In this document: one piece after another, positions 45,592 to 57,420 of the stretch
Layout: every line of letters begins with the position of its first letter
Position numbering within the stretch: the first letter of the stretch is position 1
From: Thalassia testudinum
Taxonomy: Eukaryota; Streptophyta; Magnoliopsida; Alismatales; Hydrocharitaceae
DNA: 64,000 nt
Assembly: GCA_037157565.1 (NCBI GenBank)
Contig: JAZHRO010000012.1
Coordinates: forward strand, 57,465,501-57,529,500
Direction of reading: 5' to 3'
Made by a program: the position numbers and the translations under genes
Notes under the pieces: model-generated
What the model saw: the letters and a program-made list of their open reading frames with translations, nothing else
Databases searched by the model: none
Told to the model about the DNA's origin: nothing

Positions 45592-46701
45592 GAGTGGGAG
45601 GATGTCATCCATTAACTGAGGTGAGAAGATTTTTTCTTCGGGGCAGCCAAGTGAGGCCACCCTTTCCCTTTATGGTTTTCATTCCTCTCTTCAAAGGGAG
45701 GAGGAAATAGGTAAACTCCTTAGTTGACACAATGTAGGCATGTTTGGGTACACTATAGCGAGCAACCGATTAAGGTTACGCTCACCTGAGTAGAGGGATA
45801 ACTTCCTCATCTATTGGTATGCCATTGAGAATGGCCTTTGCATCCCCCTAAACCCTTTCCTTGCTTCCTTTCTTGCCTACTACCATCCTACCCCTTCTCA
45901 ACTAGGCTTGAATTGTTGCCTCATGTTAAACGCTTTCATCGTTATCTGCTTCAATCTCAGGATAAAACCTACTTTGAACCTATTTTGCCAGCTTTATGAC
46001 CTTTTCCACCAGAAGGTGGAAAGGGGGCATCCTCCGATTGGGTCATATACTCTATCACTTCATAAGTAAGGCTTTCGACTTGTCAAGCCACCAGATAGCT
46101 TGAAGGGTCATGACCAGTATTTCCTTGTTATAAGCAATGGGGAACCTCTTCAAGTCCCAAATTGCTAGCAAGTCCCGCCTAAGCCTGGGCCTTCAAAAAG
46201 CGTACGACTTAAAAGTCATGGAGGGTTTCTATGCCTTTATTCACCAAGAACTTGTGCGAGAGGCCATCTAGAAGATACTATCCAATATCGGGGATAACTA
46301 TCAAGACGTCAATGAATGATCATGAGCCTCCTATACCATGACCTCGTCGCACTAATCTAACCTCTTCTTTTCTTTGTAGCCTTGCTTACTTTTAAGACCG
46401 TGCACTTCAAGGGGTCAGAGAAGAAAAAGAGGGTGTATGTCTCCTCCTCAAGTGGAGAGGAATGCCAATCCAAGAGACAGGCAAGAAGTAGCTTTCAACC
46501 TAAGCTCACTGCAAGCAAAGATTCTGCACTAGAGTTGGCGTGAGTCCACTCTGCATGCGATGTAGCCACATCTTCTTCCAAGGCAAGGGTGGGTCCCCGT
46601 CTGTTAGGGCCGATCTTGGCGGAGGAGACCGTAGCTGAGATTTTCAATGCGCAAATAGCCCGGTCGAAGTAGAGGCGCTTTCATCGAAGCAGGTGGTTGA
46701 T
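45592..46701 (+). pseudogene. Remnant with putative gypsy-type transposon domain (Transposase_28-like)
   Basis: Conceptual translation in shifting frames gives PLNPFLASFLAYYHPTPSQL, then LMLNAFIVICFNLRIKPTLN, LFCQLYDLF and PPDSLKGHDQYFLV, the pattern of the plant putative gypsy-type transposon family (from memory). From 46390 an open Lys/Ser-rich segment continues to the LTR insertion at 46702. Frames change at least twice; no full ORF. Confidence 0.45.
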
Positions 46702-49371
46702 TGTTACGAACGCCCGGCTTCAGACGTTTTAAGACGTCTGGGAGGTGTCCCAGACGTCTAACCAGACGTCTGGAACCCCTTCCAGACGTCTGGGATTCGA
46801 TTATTTTCGGCATGCGTGTTTCGTTTGCGCGCCTGAGCGCGCAGACCTGCGAGTGTCTCTCTCCCTCCGGCGCCCTCTGTCCCGCTCTCTCTCTCCTCCT
46901 CGCGCTGCTTTAAAAGGCCACGCCCTCCCCCTCACTCCCGTCACCTCCGCCCCCTTTCCTCTTCTCCTTCCAGCCGGTGCGCGAGAGCGAGCGCGAGTGA
47001 GCGGTGGCAGCGACAGCCGCTGTGAGCGTGGGAGGAGGTGCTGCGCATGGGAAGAGGCACTCGGCCGTGAGGGCGAGCTCGCTGGGGCTGCTAGGGCCGG
47101 TCGGCGGGGGAAGCAGCAGACGTGGGGTGACGTGGGAGGCCTGCTGCAGCTCGAGCAGCAGGCGGACGAGGCGCTGCGCGGCCGTGCATCGCGGGCGAAG
47201 GGCGAGTCGTGCTCTGATTCTGGAAATTTTTCCAGAATCAGACGTCTGGGCTTCCAGCCAGACGACGGCGACGACGTCTGGAGAACTGTACAGACGTCTG
47301 AAAGGTGAGTTATTTCCGTCTTCCTTCCTTTTCTTCGACTGACCGTACTGAGAGAGGAAATGGGTACGTGCAGGTTCTGATTCGCCACCCAACACGAATC
47401 AGACATCTGGCTGAAGTGCCAGACGACGGGAGCGACTTCCAGACGTCCGAGGTGACCATCGGACGTCTGGGAACTAGGTCAGACGCCCCCGCAGGCTTCT
47501 AGACGTCTGAAAGACCACGTAGAGCAAAGGTAACCTCTGATCCACTTTTTAAGACATCTGGAAAAGGTTCCAGACGTCTGATTTTGCATTGTTTCGTCGT
47601 TTTCGACCCGTTTAGGGCCCGTTCGGAGTCCGTTTTCCGCGTTTCGAGTTGTGTGCTTCTCGGAATTTAATTCTCTACCCGTCTACAGTAGTTATATATT
47701 GTTTTGAGAAACTCCTTGTGTTTGATCCTTGTGATAGGACCCCGTTCCATTGCAGTCTCAGGGTTTGCGGAGGCACGCGGGATTCCCGACCACGCCCCCA
47801 GTACGCCTGTTGTAACAGGTAGAGTGGCTTTTAAGTTTATTAGTATAATCTGTTAAATTATGGAACCATAAATAGAACCTAGGACATTGCATGAATCCTA
47901 GGTATGAGAAATAGATTGAATGATAGATCCTAGGTGTTGCATGAATCCTAGGGCTGGAAAACTAGATTGTATGATAGATCATAGGATATGGCATGAATCC
48001 TAGGACGGGAAAACTAGTGGAATATATGAATACTGCAGTCTTGGAAAAATGGAAAGGGACAATTAGCTGTCTGTAAATTGAATTAACAGCTGCCTGTTAT
48101 GAATAAATAAACGTGAACATGGATTGTAAGAACGTGAAACTGGAAAGTGAAACCTAGATGATCTGAGTTAAAAGAGCTGGAACCCTACAGGGAATTAGGA
48201 GTGGAACTCCTGGAAAGAGAAAGGAATGGAACTGAGAAAGAAAGATGTGGTAGTGTGCTGTCTCTTGGGTACGTAGTACCAAGGGAAGTACCTGTACCTG
48301 TTTAGTGCAGAGCGGAGCCAGCCGCCCTAGGGACCCGAGGTTAGGACTGGCCACTTTGTACCGACTTGCTGGCCCTCGTGTACGTAGTACCGAGGAGAGC
48401 TACTAGTGTAGGGAGGTACTAGCTACCCCACGGGTCCCGGGGTTCTGCTAGCCTCCTACATCGACTTATTAGGCCCACTGGGAAAACCAGGGTAGTTAGG
48501 CGAGGGTGCGCGGACTGTGGAGGGGCAAGGCCCCTGTTTGGTTACTATGGAGGGGTTGGACCCTTGTTACTGAGAGGGCTCTGCCCTGTACTGGTTTCGT
48601 GCTGTGCTTTGGGCGCACCCGTTAACGGAAACGACTGACCGCGTGCCAGTGCGGGGTAGCTACCCGTGTGTTTATCGCACGTGCCGTAGTCACCGTTACG
48701 CCTGTCAGTGACCTTGGGGTTGTTGACTGAGAGTAGGATCACCATGGGGGACTCTCCCGGCCAGGAGAGCACCACGTGTTACTTCTACTTTTCGGAAAAA
48801 ACTGCAATCAAGATCGTTCCCACGAGGAACATTCGAGATCAAGTGAAGGATCTGAGAAATAGATAAATTTTGAAACAATAGAAAGACGTAAATAAAGGAA
48901 GAAATAAAATTAAAACAGCTACTGTACACTTCACTGTTTCTTTAGTTTAGCTGCCACTCTACTCAGCGTTTTGCTGACGTGTTACACTCGTTACCTTTCA
49001 GGACCAGGTGTTGGGCAGCCAGGGTCAGCGGCTGCAGAGGACGCTGGGCCTAGTAGGGTCCAGTAGAGTTACCACTGTTCTCTTGTACCTCTTTTTGGTT
49101 CCACTGTAGTGAGTAGTTCTTGTTTCCGCTGTACTTTTCTTACCTGCAAATCATATTATGTTATGAATGTTGTTCTATTGTGGTGGTGGTATATACTGTA
49201 GTGGCTTCTTTCTTTACTGCCGTATTTCCTTACTGTTAGTTATATTCATGCTGAATGTGATTTATTTTGCTGTTCTTTTGGTTACTTCCTCGTTGGACGA
49301 CTAGGTCTTGGGATTAGTCGAATCGGTCCGATTCTCGTGTCTCGTAGGGACTCGGGAATCGGGTCGTTACA
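46702..49371 (+). mobile_element. Tek-D: solo Tekay LTR (2670 bp) with TTGAT duplication
   Basis: TGTTACGAAC...GGGTCGTTACA flanked by TTGAT at 46697-46701 and 49372-49376. Contains the same TATA-like element (near 46910), hairpin (about 47219-47238), GACGTC cluster, splice donor (47305) and CCTAGG array. A solo LTR arises by recombination between two LTRs of one element. Confidence 0.95.
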
Positions 49372-49376
49372 TTGAT

Positions 49377-50024
49377 CCTCACTAAATGAAGGAGGTCTCA
49401 AAAGACTGGCAATTGAAAATGTAAAAATTCTAGGAAAAATCCTGGATTCTTATAACCAACTAACTAAGAACTTACCAAATTTTATGCTAATGGTCTTCTA
49501 GAATGCATAGAGGAAAATTGGAAACAAATTTTTAGGATTGAATCATAATAATCTGAGGACCTAAATGTAAAATGATTTTAAATTTGTTCTTATGTGCAAT
49601 TTTTGTAAAAAATTCGGTAGAGGTGCTAAACTAATATGCAGAAATAGAACATAAAATTTTTAAATTTCTTTGATGTATGGATAATAATACAAAAATTCAA
49701 GATGTAAATGTAATATTTAACAACTACTGCAAATGCAAACTAAGCAAGTAAATAATAAACACAAACTACGCATGCTAGCAACTAAAAAATAAGAATAATT
49801 GCATAAGAGAGATTTTTTTATTAATAACTAAAGCAAGAGTCGCAAGAATTAATTGCTACAACCGAAAAGTAACAAATAAAATACTACAATTAAAATTTAA
49901 GAGGAACACTAAATGGAGCAACGATGATGGAGATGGAGGATGGGGGTGAAGATGCACATCAACGACCATCGGAGGAACATTGGAGGAGGAGCATCGACGA
50001 CCTCTCGGAACCACATACTCAAAG
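49377..50024. other. AT-rich unassigned segment between two solo LTRs
   Basis: No conserved protein or RNA signal. It carries the left GAAGA duplication of the next LTR at 50025-50029. Confidence 0.4.
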
Positions 50025-50029
50025 GAAGA

Positions 50030-52753
50030 TGTTGAGGCGACTTGCTCGATCGTGTTTTAACTGTTATTGCGTCGTAGTATAGGTAATCAAGCGTCGTCAA
50101 CAAATAAAGATTTTTTATTACTCGAAAATCGGAGTATCCGAGGTCGAACACAGGGAGCAATCGGAATTTACTACTAATCTCAAAAGTAATTGAACACTCT
50201 AATTTACTCAAAACTTGAATTCAAATATGAATGTATGCGATTTAAAAAGTAATTAAGACAAGAGTAAAATTGGACGTCTGATCTTGTGATCAGACGTCTT
50301 AAAAGTATTTTCCCTTTTTCTTTTGCTTGCTTCTTCTTTCTCTGCAGTCTCTCTTCCTTTCTTCTTCTTTCTCTCTTCTGTGAAGACTTCTTCTTCTTTC
50401 TCTTCTCTTTCTGCAAAGGCTTCTTTTCTCTTCTGTTTTCTTCTTCTCAACAGTCTCTACTTCTTCCTTCAGATCTACAGGTTTTCTTCCTGCCTTTGCT
50501 CCTTTTCTTGCAGTCCTTCTTTCTTCCTTCTCTTCTCTACCTTGCTCAGCCTCTTCTTCTACTTCTTCTCTTCTTCTTCCTCGCAGCTAAGTCTTTCTTC
50601 CTCGACGTTCAGCCTGCCTGCACAGAGCAAAACCTACCCTGCCCCTCTACCCGAACGTCTCTCTCTCTCTCTGCAATTCACTTAAAGGACGCTCTCCCAG
50701 AGCCACGGGTAATCGGGTCGGATTTCGCACCCGGGACTAGGCACACCGGCAGGTGGGGTGATGCGCGAGGTGTGCTCAGGATGGGTCGGGTCGGATCCCG
50801 CCAGATCCGCGAGGTGAAACCGCGGACGAGGCGAGCGTGGGATAAGGTGAGGGACCTCACCCCTGTGCGTTCGGAGGCAACGAGGCAATATCACAAAAAT
50901 AATTTAAAGTATACCTGCGCTTTGCGTTTCGCCGATGTGGGACTATTGGTTCTGCCCCTCTCACGCGCGCTCCCGCAGAAGATTCTTATTCGATTGCCAA
51001 GGCTGCGGACGTCGCTGTGCTCCTTTCTGAGCCAGATCACTTCGCATCGCTCGCCCGAGTCCGCTGCACCTGAAGCCTGGAGCTGCTTGGAAGCTTCTTC
51101 AACCGTCGTCAATGGCGGCAGGGGCTTCGATACTGTCACACACAAAACAAGCCTCTTGGCTCAATCAGACCAGCTGGGGACCTTCGCCGTGGCACGGCGA
51201 AGGTGGTGAGTCATGCGGCCGGCCGTGGGATGGCCTAGGCGTGCGTGCCTAGGTCAACCTGTGGCCGGGAGTGTGGGTGTGTTCGAGGGACTGTGGTGGA
51301 GGCGTAGAGGGATGATGGATGGGCGGAGAGTGTTCCTTGTGGTGAGGCGGAGCTTATAAGACGGTTGGAGAGCCGTGTGGAGGGGCGGAATGGTGGGGGC
51401 GGCTCGCTGAAGGTCGGTCGGAGGCGAGGAAGATGGAGGTGGTTAGCGATGGTCGAGGGTCAATTAAATGAAATAAAAGGGGGAAAAGAGAGAGGGGAAG
51501 ATGGGGAATGTATTATGCCTAACTACAGGGATGAAGGGGGACGGAGAGGCGGACAGCTGTACCTGCTGTCGCCGGAGAAGAAGCTGCCCAGTGGAGGAAG
51601 GCGGCGGCGACGACGGGGCTGAGGCGGCGTGCGCGGGTATTGCGCGACGCAGAGGAGAATCAGGAAGATGTCTCTGCCACTGGTTTTGTGGCAGAGCGAA
51701 GAGGGAGGGGAGGGGGGCTCGCTGGGTTCTTGGCCGGGAAGGAAGAGACGAATTGGAGGTAGAACTCCGGCCAAGTCAAGCTGAAATTGAGCGGCCGGGT
51801 TTAGAGCTTCTTTTATAGGCACTGGGCTGTGCTTTCAGAGCGTGGAGGGCTCGCCTTCGTCTCCGATGGCTCGCCGGAGAAGGAAAGTGCGTGGATACTC
51901 AAATCCCTCGTGCGTTCGCACGAGAGATTGGGTTCACACCAAGGATCGTGATTGGCCTTAGATGGAAGGGAATTCCTCATAGAATCTCCCTTCCATTTCT
52001 GGGAGGGGATCTCTGAGGAATCAGAGAGTATTCCCTTTCTAATCCTCACCGGAGAAGGAATCTGCCCTAACAATGGCGGCAGGACCTGATTGCAAAGGTG
52101 GCGAGGAAGTTAGGGGGCTCTCTGCGATGATTTCAAAAGATAGGGACCAAATTATGATTTGGGTGTACTAAATTGCAAAGTAGGTCAAGATGCCCTCCCC
52201 TTAGGTCCAAATTTTGGTAAAAACCTAATTTGAACCTAAGGAATCCAATGGCGAAATTGGATTTTAGGTTTGACCTCGTTTGACTGGATATTTTGCTTAA
52301 AAACCCAAATTAGGTTAATTGAATAGCTAGGAACCTAATCTAGGTCAAACTGGGTTCCAAAGGCCAAATTAAGTGTTCTAAACCCTAGAGGATATTTTTC
52401 CATGATTTTTAGAGGGTTTACTTGATTTTTATCCTGACCAGAACCTTGTTGATTTAAGCGGGTCTGTTTTAGGGTTACCAAATGTCATTTAATTCCTATA
52501 TTGCACATGACCCCATTTCTGATTGACTCAACCCACTTTTTATCCTATTTAGACCTTTTGACCTATGTTTTGCCTCTGAGAAATCCCATTTATGTACTGC
52601 AATGGTAAAATTACAGTTTTAACCTTTATTTCATGTTTTCTTCTCAGAGCACTTATTCCTTCATTTAGGTCTTCTACTAGGTTATGTAGGAGCTTTTATA
52701 TTCTTTATTGGGTCAAAATGAGCTAGTTATGGCTCATGATGAGGCTCTCATCA
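50030..52753 (-). mobile_element. Ath-H: solo Athila-like LTR (2724 bp) with GAAGA duplication
   Basis: On the minus strand it starts TGATGAGAGCCTC at 52753 and ends GCCTCAACA at 50030, flanked by GAAGA at 50025-50029 and 52754-52758. TATAAAA on the minus strand at 51811-51817. Contains a 23-bp inverted pair of GACGTCTGATC motifs at 50273-50298. The ORFs at 50286-51209 and elsewhere are low-complexity, T/C-rich leader sequence. Confidence 0.85.
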
Positions 52754-52828
52754 GAAGAGTAAGGTAGAAGAGATGTGGGAGGAAGAATGGGTCCTCTTCC
52801 TTGAAGGTTGTAATACCTATTTGTAGAC

Positions 52829-54615
52829 TTGAGACCTTCTAGAAACTCTCAAAAGACTTGGAGAAACCACCCGAATTTTTCTTGGAAAAGCCAAGGGCAA
52901 GGAAATCAACAAATTGTACAACCTAAACCCCATCAGATGAACCCTAGCTTACTTAACACTTATAACCAGGGTCCGAATTATCAACCCTTGCCCCATAACC
53001 AGCCTAACCAAATTGAATTGGCTATATTGAATCAGAACCAGCAACTAATGGATACAAATACTTCCATGTTACAAGCTATGCAACAGTTGACCCAATCCAT
53101 CAGGGATCTGTAGAATCGGATAGAGCCTAAGCCTACTGATAGACCTATTAGTGCCCTCCCTTCCCAACCCATTCCTAACCCTAGAAACATACCTAATCAA
53201 GGACACAATCCTCAAGGGTTCAACCAAGCTCATATGATTCAACAAGCTCCTATGACTCCCCCTAGCTTTTATTCAGCTCAAGTTCCACATCCTTCTGTAC
53301 CTATCCTTCCTACTCCTCCTGCTCAGGGGAATCAATACCCACCTGCCACTGCTAATTCCGTCACCTTGAGAGGTGGCAAGACCACTCAAAGCCCTGTGCA
53401 CCGAAATCAAACAACCCAGGATCATGATAAGCCAACTCTAATTAATACACCTGAGGTTGAGGACAAGATCCAGGCTCATGATTTTGAGGACCCAAAGATC
53501 CCAATCCCTTTCCTTGAGTCCCTAAATAAGCCTAGAAGAAAGAAGACTGAGCCAAAACATGCGACTTGGTTGGATGTGTTCAAACAAGTACAGATTAATA
53601 TCCCACTTTTGGAAGCTATTGAACATCTCCCGTCTTATGTCAAATTTTTAAAGAAATTAACCACAACTAAGCACAACCCAAAATCAAGTAATCATGAGAA
53701 GGTAATCCTTTATGAACAAGCCAGCTCTATTCTCTTAAAGGATTTACCTGTCAAGAAGAGAGACCCCAAAACCCCCTTGATTTCCTGTAAAATTAATGAT
53801 CTAGACTTTGATAGAGCTTTAATTGATTTGGGGACTTCCATCAACCTGATGCCCACTAAGATTTATGAGATGATTGGATTCGAGGACCTGGAACCTACCA
53901 AAATACAAATCCAATTAGCCGACCAATCTATAAGATGTCCATGTGGGATTTTGAGGGATGTAATTATTCGAATTGATAATTTTAACTATCCCATGGATTT
54001 TATTATCTTGGATCTTGACATTCCTAAGGATTTGAGGCAAGCCCCAATTATCCTCAGAAGACCATTTTTAGTAACTGCAGAGGCCCTAATTGATTGTAAA
54101 CATGGGAATATACAATAGCCTTTGGGGATGAAAGGATGAAATTAAAACTTTTTAAGGCTATTAAGAACTCTAATGAAAGTTGTGGGCTTAGTGAAGAACT
54201 TAAGCAGGTTGAGGGTCTGATTCAAAATGTCTCCAAGAAAGACTCAAAATCTGAGGAATATACAGATGAATTTGAATATGAGACATTTCTTTTTAAGGAA
54301 CAAGTTCTTGATAACTCTGAAATGGAAAGTTTTATATTTGATCTTGAGCCAGAATCTAAGGAAGGTAAGCATAAATGTAATTATGAGGCTTTTCTTTTTG
54401 ATGAGGAGATTTCTGATAAATCTAAAATGAAAGGATTCACATTTGATTTTAAGGAAAATTTCTTCCTTGAAAAGGGTGAAGCTCAGAGATTTCAATTTGA
54501 ACTTGATGAACCTTCGATGATTAGCTTCACCTCTACATCAGATTTGGATGATCCTGAATTTGAATCATTTTCTATGGAGTGTGATTGCATATTTGAGTCT
54601 GATTTTAAGCACTGA
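52829..54615 (+). pseudogene. Athila-type gag C-terminus and protease (Ath-I)
   Basis: Starts within gag (motif WRNHPNFSW, typical of Athila gag), stops at 53111, then reopens at 53234 with a Pro/Gln-rich linker. Athila protease-region motifs follow: VNIPLL-type helix (VQINIPLLEAI), PSYVKFLKKL, then the aspartic protease IDLGTSINLMP, PTKIQIQLADQS and LRRPFLVTAEALID. A frameshift near 54112 separates it from the acidic linker 54136-54615. No reverse transcriptase, RNase H or integrase follows. The active-site Asp is present in DLGTS. Confidence 0.8.
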
Positions 54616-55148
54616 AGATTTTAAAAACAGGGTCTTCAAGAAAGAAAGAAAGGAGGTGGTGGAACTAAGAGAAAATTATTTGGGAAACGATAGCAAGGAT
54701 CTCAGGGTGCCTCTACTCTTAAATCTTCCTACCTTCTATAAGGACCCTTATGACTTAAGCAACTTTGATTTCGGTAAACCCAAGATAGCCCAAAATGTGC
54801 ATCGTGACTTCAAATCTCATTTCAATTGGGCTCAAAACTTTACAAATCATGCATCTTTTATACTTGGGTTACCTACTTGCAGTCCCAATGCACCTCATGT
54901 CCTTATTACTAAATGACACTAGATACGCTTCTTCTGATTTATCTATCCTATATCTGACCCTCTACTATGGGGCTGCATCACCAATTGATTCAACTCTGTA
55001 GACACTTCGTATTTGAGCTACAAGGCTATATAATTTTCATAATTTATATGTGTGGGAATCATTTGATTAATATCAATTTACTAGAATACTGGTCCCACTA
55101 AATCTCTGACTGAGTCTAGCTGTAGACGTAAAATTTAGTGCTTGTTGG
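54616..55148 (+). other. Ath-I spacer where pol should be
   Basis: Open segments at 54548-54916 and 54795-55001 have no recognisable domain. An Athila pol of more than 2 kb is missing. The region leads directly to the GGGAGGCAACCCAA block. Confidence 0.5.
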
Positions 55149-55430
55149 GAGGCAACCCAACGTTTGTAGATAATCATGTTATTTGTTTAGAAATTTGCAT
55201 TCAGGTTTGGAGATGATCGAGTCTTGACTTCTTTAGAACTCTTGAGTTTCAAGTAACATCTATTTTTCTTTTATGTTCATTACATGCAGGAGGCAACCCA
55301 ACGTTTGTTGATAATCATGTTATTTGTTTTGAAATTTGCATTCAGGTCTGGAGATGATCGAGCCTTGACTTCTTTAGAATTCTTGAGTTTCAGGTAACAT
55401 CTATTCTTCTTTTATGTTCATTACATGCAT
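55149..55430 (+). repeat. Tandem duplication (two 141-bp units) at the Athila GGGAGGCAACCCAA block
   Basis: Units 55149-55289 and 55290-55430 are nearly identical, each starting GAGGCAACCCAACGTTTGT and ending TTCATTACATGCA. This block precedes the 3' non-coding region in Athila elements (ATTGAGGACATTAC follows at 55430). Confidence 0.85.
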
Positions 55431-57420
55431 TGAGGACATTACATGAAACAGGTATGGGGGGATGGATAATATTTTTTAGAGTCATTCTTATTTATCTCCA
55501 AAATTATAAGTTTTTTTTATTTTTCTTGAATTAGTTGTGCCATCAAAAAGTAGTATGTGTTTTTGAAAAAAAAATTAAAAAAAAAATATTTATACATAGC
55601 ATTTATACATATGGCATTCATGCATTTATTCAAAAAGATTTTTATCAAGGTGGTTTTATTTTTTTGAAATAATCAAGGTGATTTTATTGAAGATTTTCTT
55701 CTTGAATTGTCTCTTAGTTTAGAATCTAGTACATTTATTTCACTCGCATGCAAACTTTGTAATGGATCTTTTATGAAAACCAATAGAAATTTTTAATTTG
55801 TTGAGGAGAAGCATTGCTTTTTTTCCTAAACCCTTAGACAATTAGTTAAGGAGTCAGGAAAACTATTTTTCATTAGATCCACCAAACATTTGTGAGGTGA
55901 GAGAAGAGTGTCTACTGGTGCTCTAAGTCTAATGTAAGGACTCTTAAGTTCTAGATAATTGGACGATGATACCTAAGAGTTAGGCATAGTTTTCGCTCTC
56001 GGTTCCTACATGCGAACATTGTGTGTAAATTCCTGAGAGCCACCAAATAAGATAGATACGCAAAGATTGAGTTCTAATAAAATTGATTATGGTGAATGGT
56101 TACTACCGTCCTTCATGAATTCCTCGGCCGAAAGAGGGTATTAATGTCAAGGTCAGAAAATACGTCATCCTATCAATTTCCTTTTCCGATGTCGAGAATA
56201 GTCATTTCTACCAAATAAGTCACTTGATATCCTCTTGAATATTACCAATCCCTAATAATGCCTCGCGAATAAAAATTTGCGTATGGTGTGTCGCGTTGTA
56301 TTGATAAATGAAAAAAAAAAGAAAAGAAAAAAATATATATATAAAGAAAGAGAAAGAAAAAAGGGAAAAGAGAAAAAGTCTGAAGAAAAAAAGTGTTGTT
56401 GATAGTTGTGTTTATTTCATTACGTTGAGGCAACAACACCCGCTCCCTTTGTTATCCACTAAATATGGCCCTGATCTACTTTTTCTGTATTTCTGACCTC
56501 TTGAATAAAGGTTGAGGAATTCTGACTTAGCTATAGGGTTATCAGAACTTTAATTGAAGTATCAATGCTATGTGAGGCCACCAAATATTGAGTGCATTTA
56601 CAAAATCTAGTGAGATTGTGAACTTGAAAAAAAAAAAGAGTGCAAAAGAACTAAAAGAGAGCACAGTTTTGAGCCTCTCTCTGAGTTGATTTGTTTGATA
56701 GTCTAAAGATCTAGAGTCTATAGTACTATACTACATATAACACCAGATGAGTGTGAGCCACCAAATATAAAACCATTTGACTCAGACACTTTCTACCTAA
56801 GCCAAAAAATCGAGATAGAAATTTCAGATTATTTATATCCTTGAGGGAAGAAGTTTTACTATCCTGATAGAATTTTTATCGAGAATTAAGTTCGAAATTT
56901 AAGTGTGTTGGCTTTTCACTTGGATCCGTTACTTAGGCTACTATCACATCATTTTTACATTTTTCTGGATTTCTAAATTTTTAAAAGAACACAAGAAGAA
57001 ATCATTTGTCAAGCCCTTGATAAAAATGAATAAGTAGTCCTTTTGGGGTCCAAGTTGTAAATAACATGAAGCATACACCTTGCATTCATTTTTCATATTG
57101 ATTTTACTAAGGGACTAACACAAGATAGGCATGAGATGTGATAACAGTCTAATCTGTTACCGTAATTGGCTTATTCTAGGCTTAGCTCCTTAATAAAATC
57201 ATGCATTTAGATTATAAATGTTTCATTTAGAGCATGCATGCATATTCTGTGCATTTTGTTTAGTCTAGACCTAATTATCTAATTTTAGTCTTTGGTGAAT
57301 AATGTAGGTTAAGGACTTAGAATAAGCGGGAGCATCGAGCTGAATAGGAAAAGAAGCTGCAGCAGATTAGGAGTTGGTTGAAGACCAAGATTTGATCAAG
57401 GAAGAAATGAAAATCCAACT
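55431..57420 (+). other. Ath-I 3' non-coding region
   Basis: AT-rich with A runs (for example 55569-55590 and 56310-56400). No env-like ORF, although some Athila relatives have one here. The 57380-57448 stretch is purine-rich and may hold the polypurine tract. Confidence 0.5.

Noticed and set aside
50286..51209. 307-residue plus-strand ORF with a Phe/Leu/Ser-rich start
   Set aside because: Low-complexity T/C-rich leader of the Ath-H LTR read on the wrong strand; no domain.
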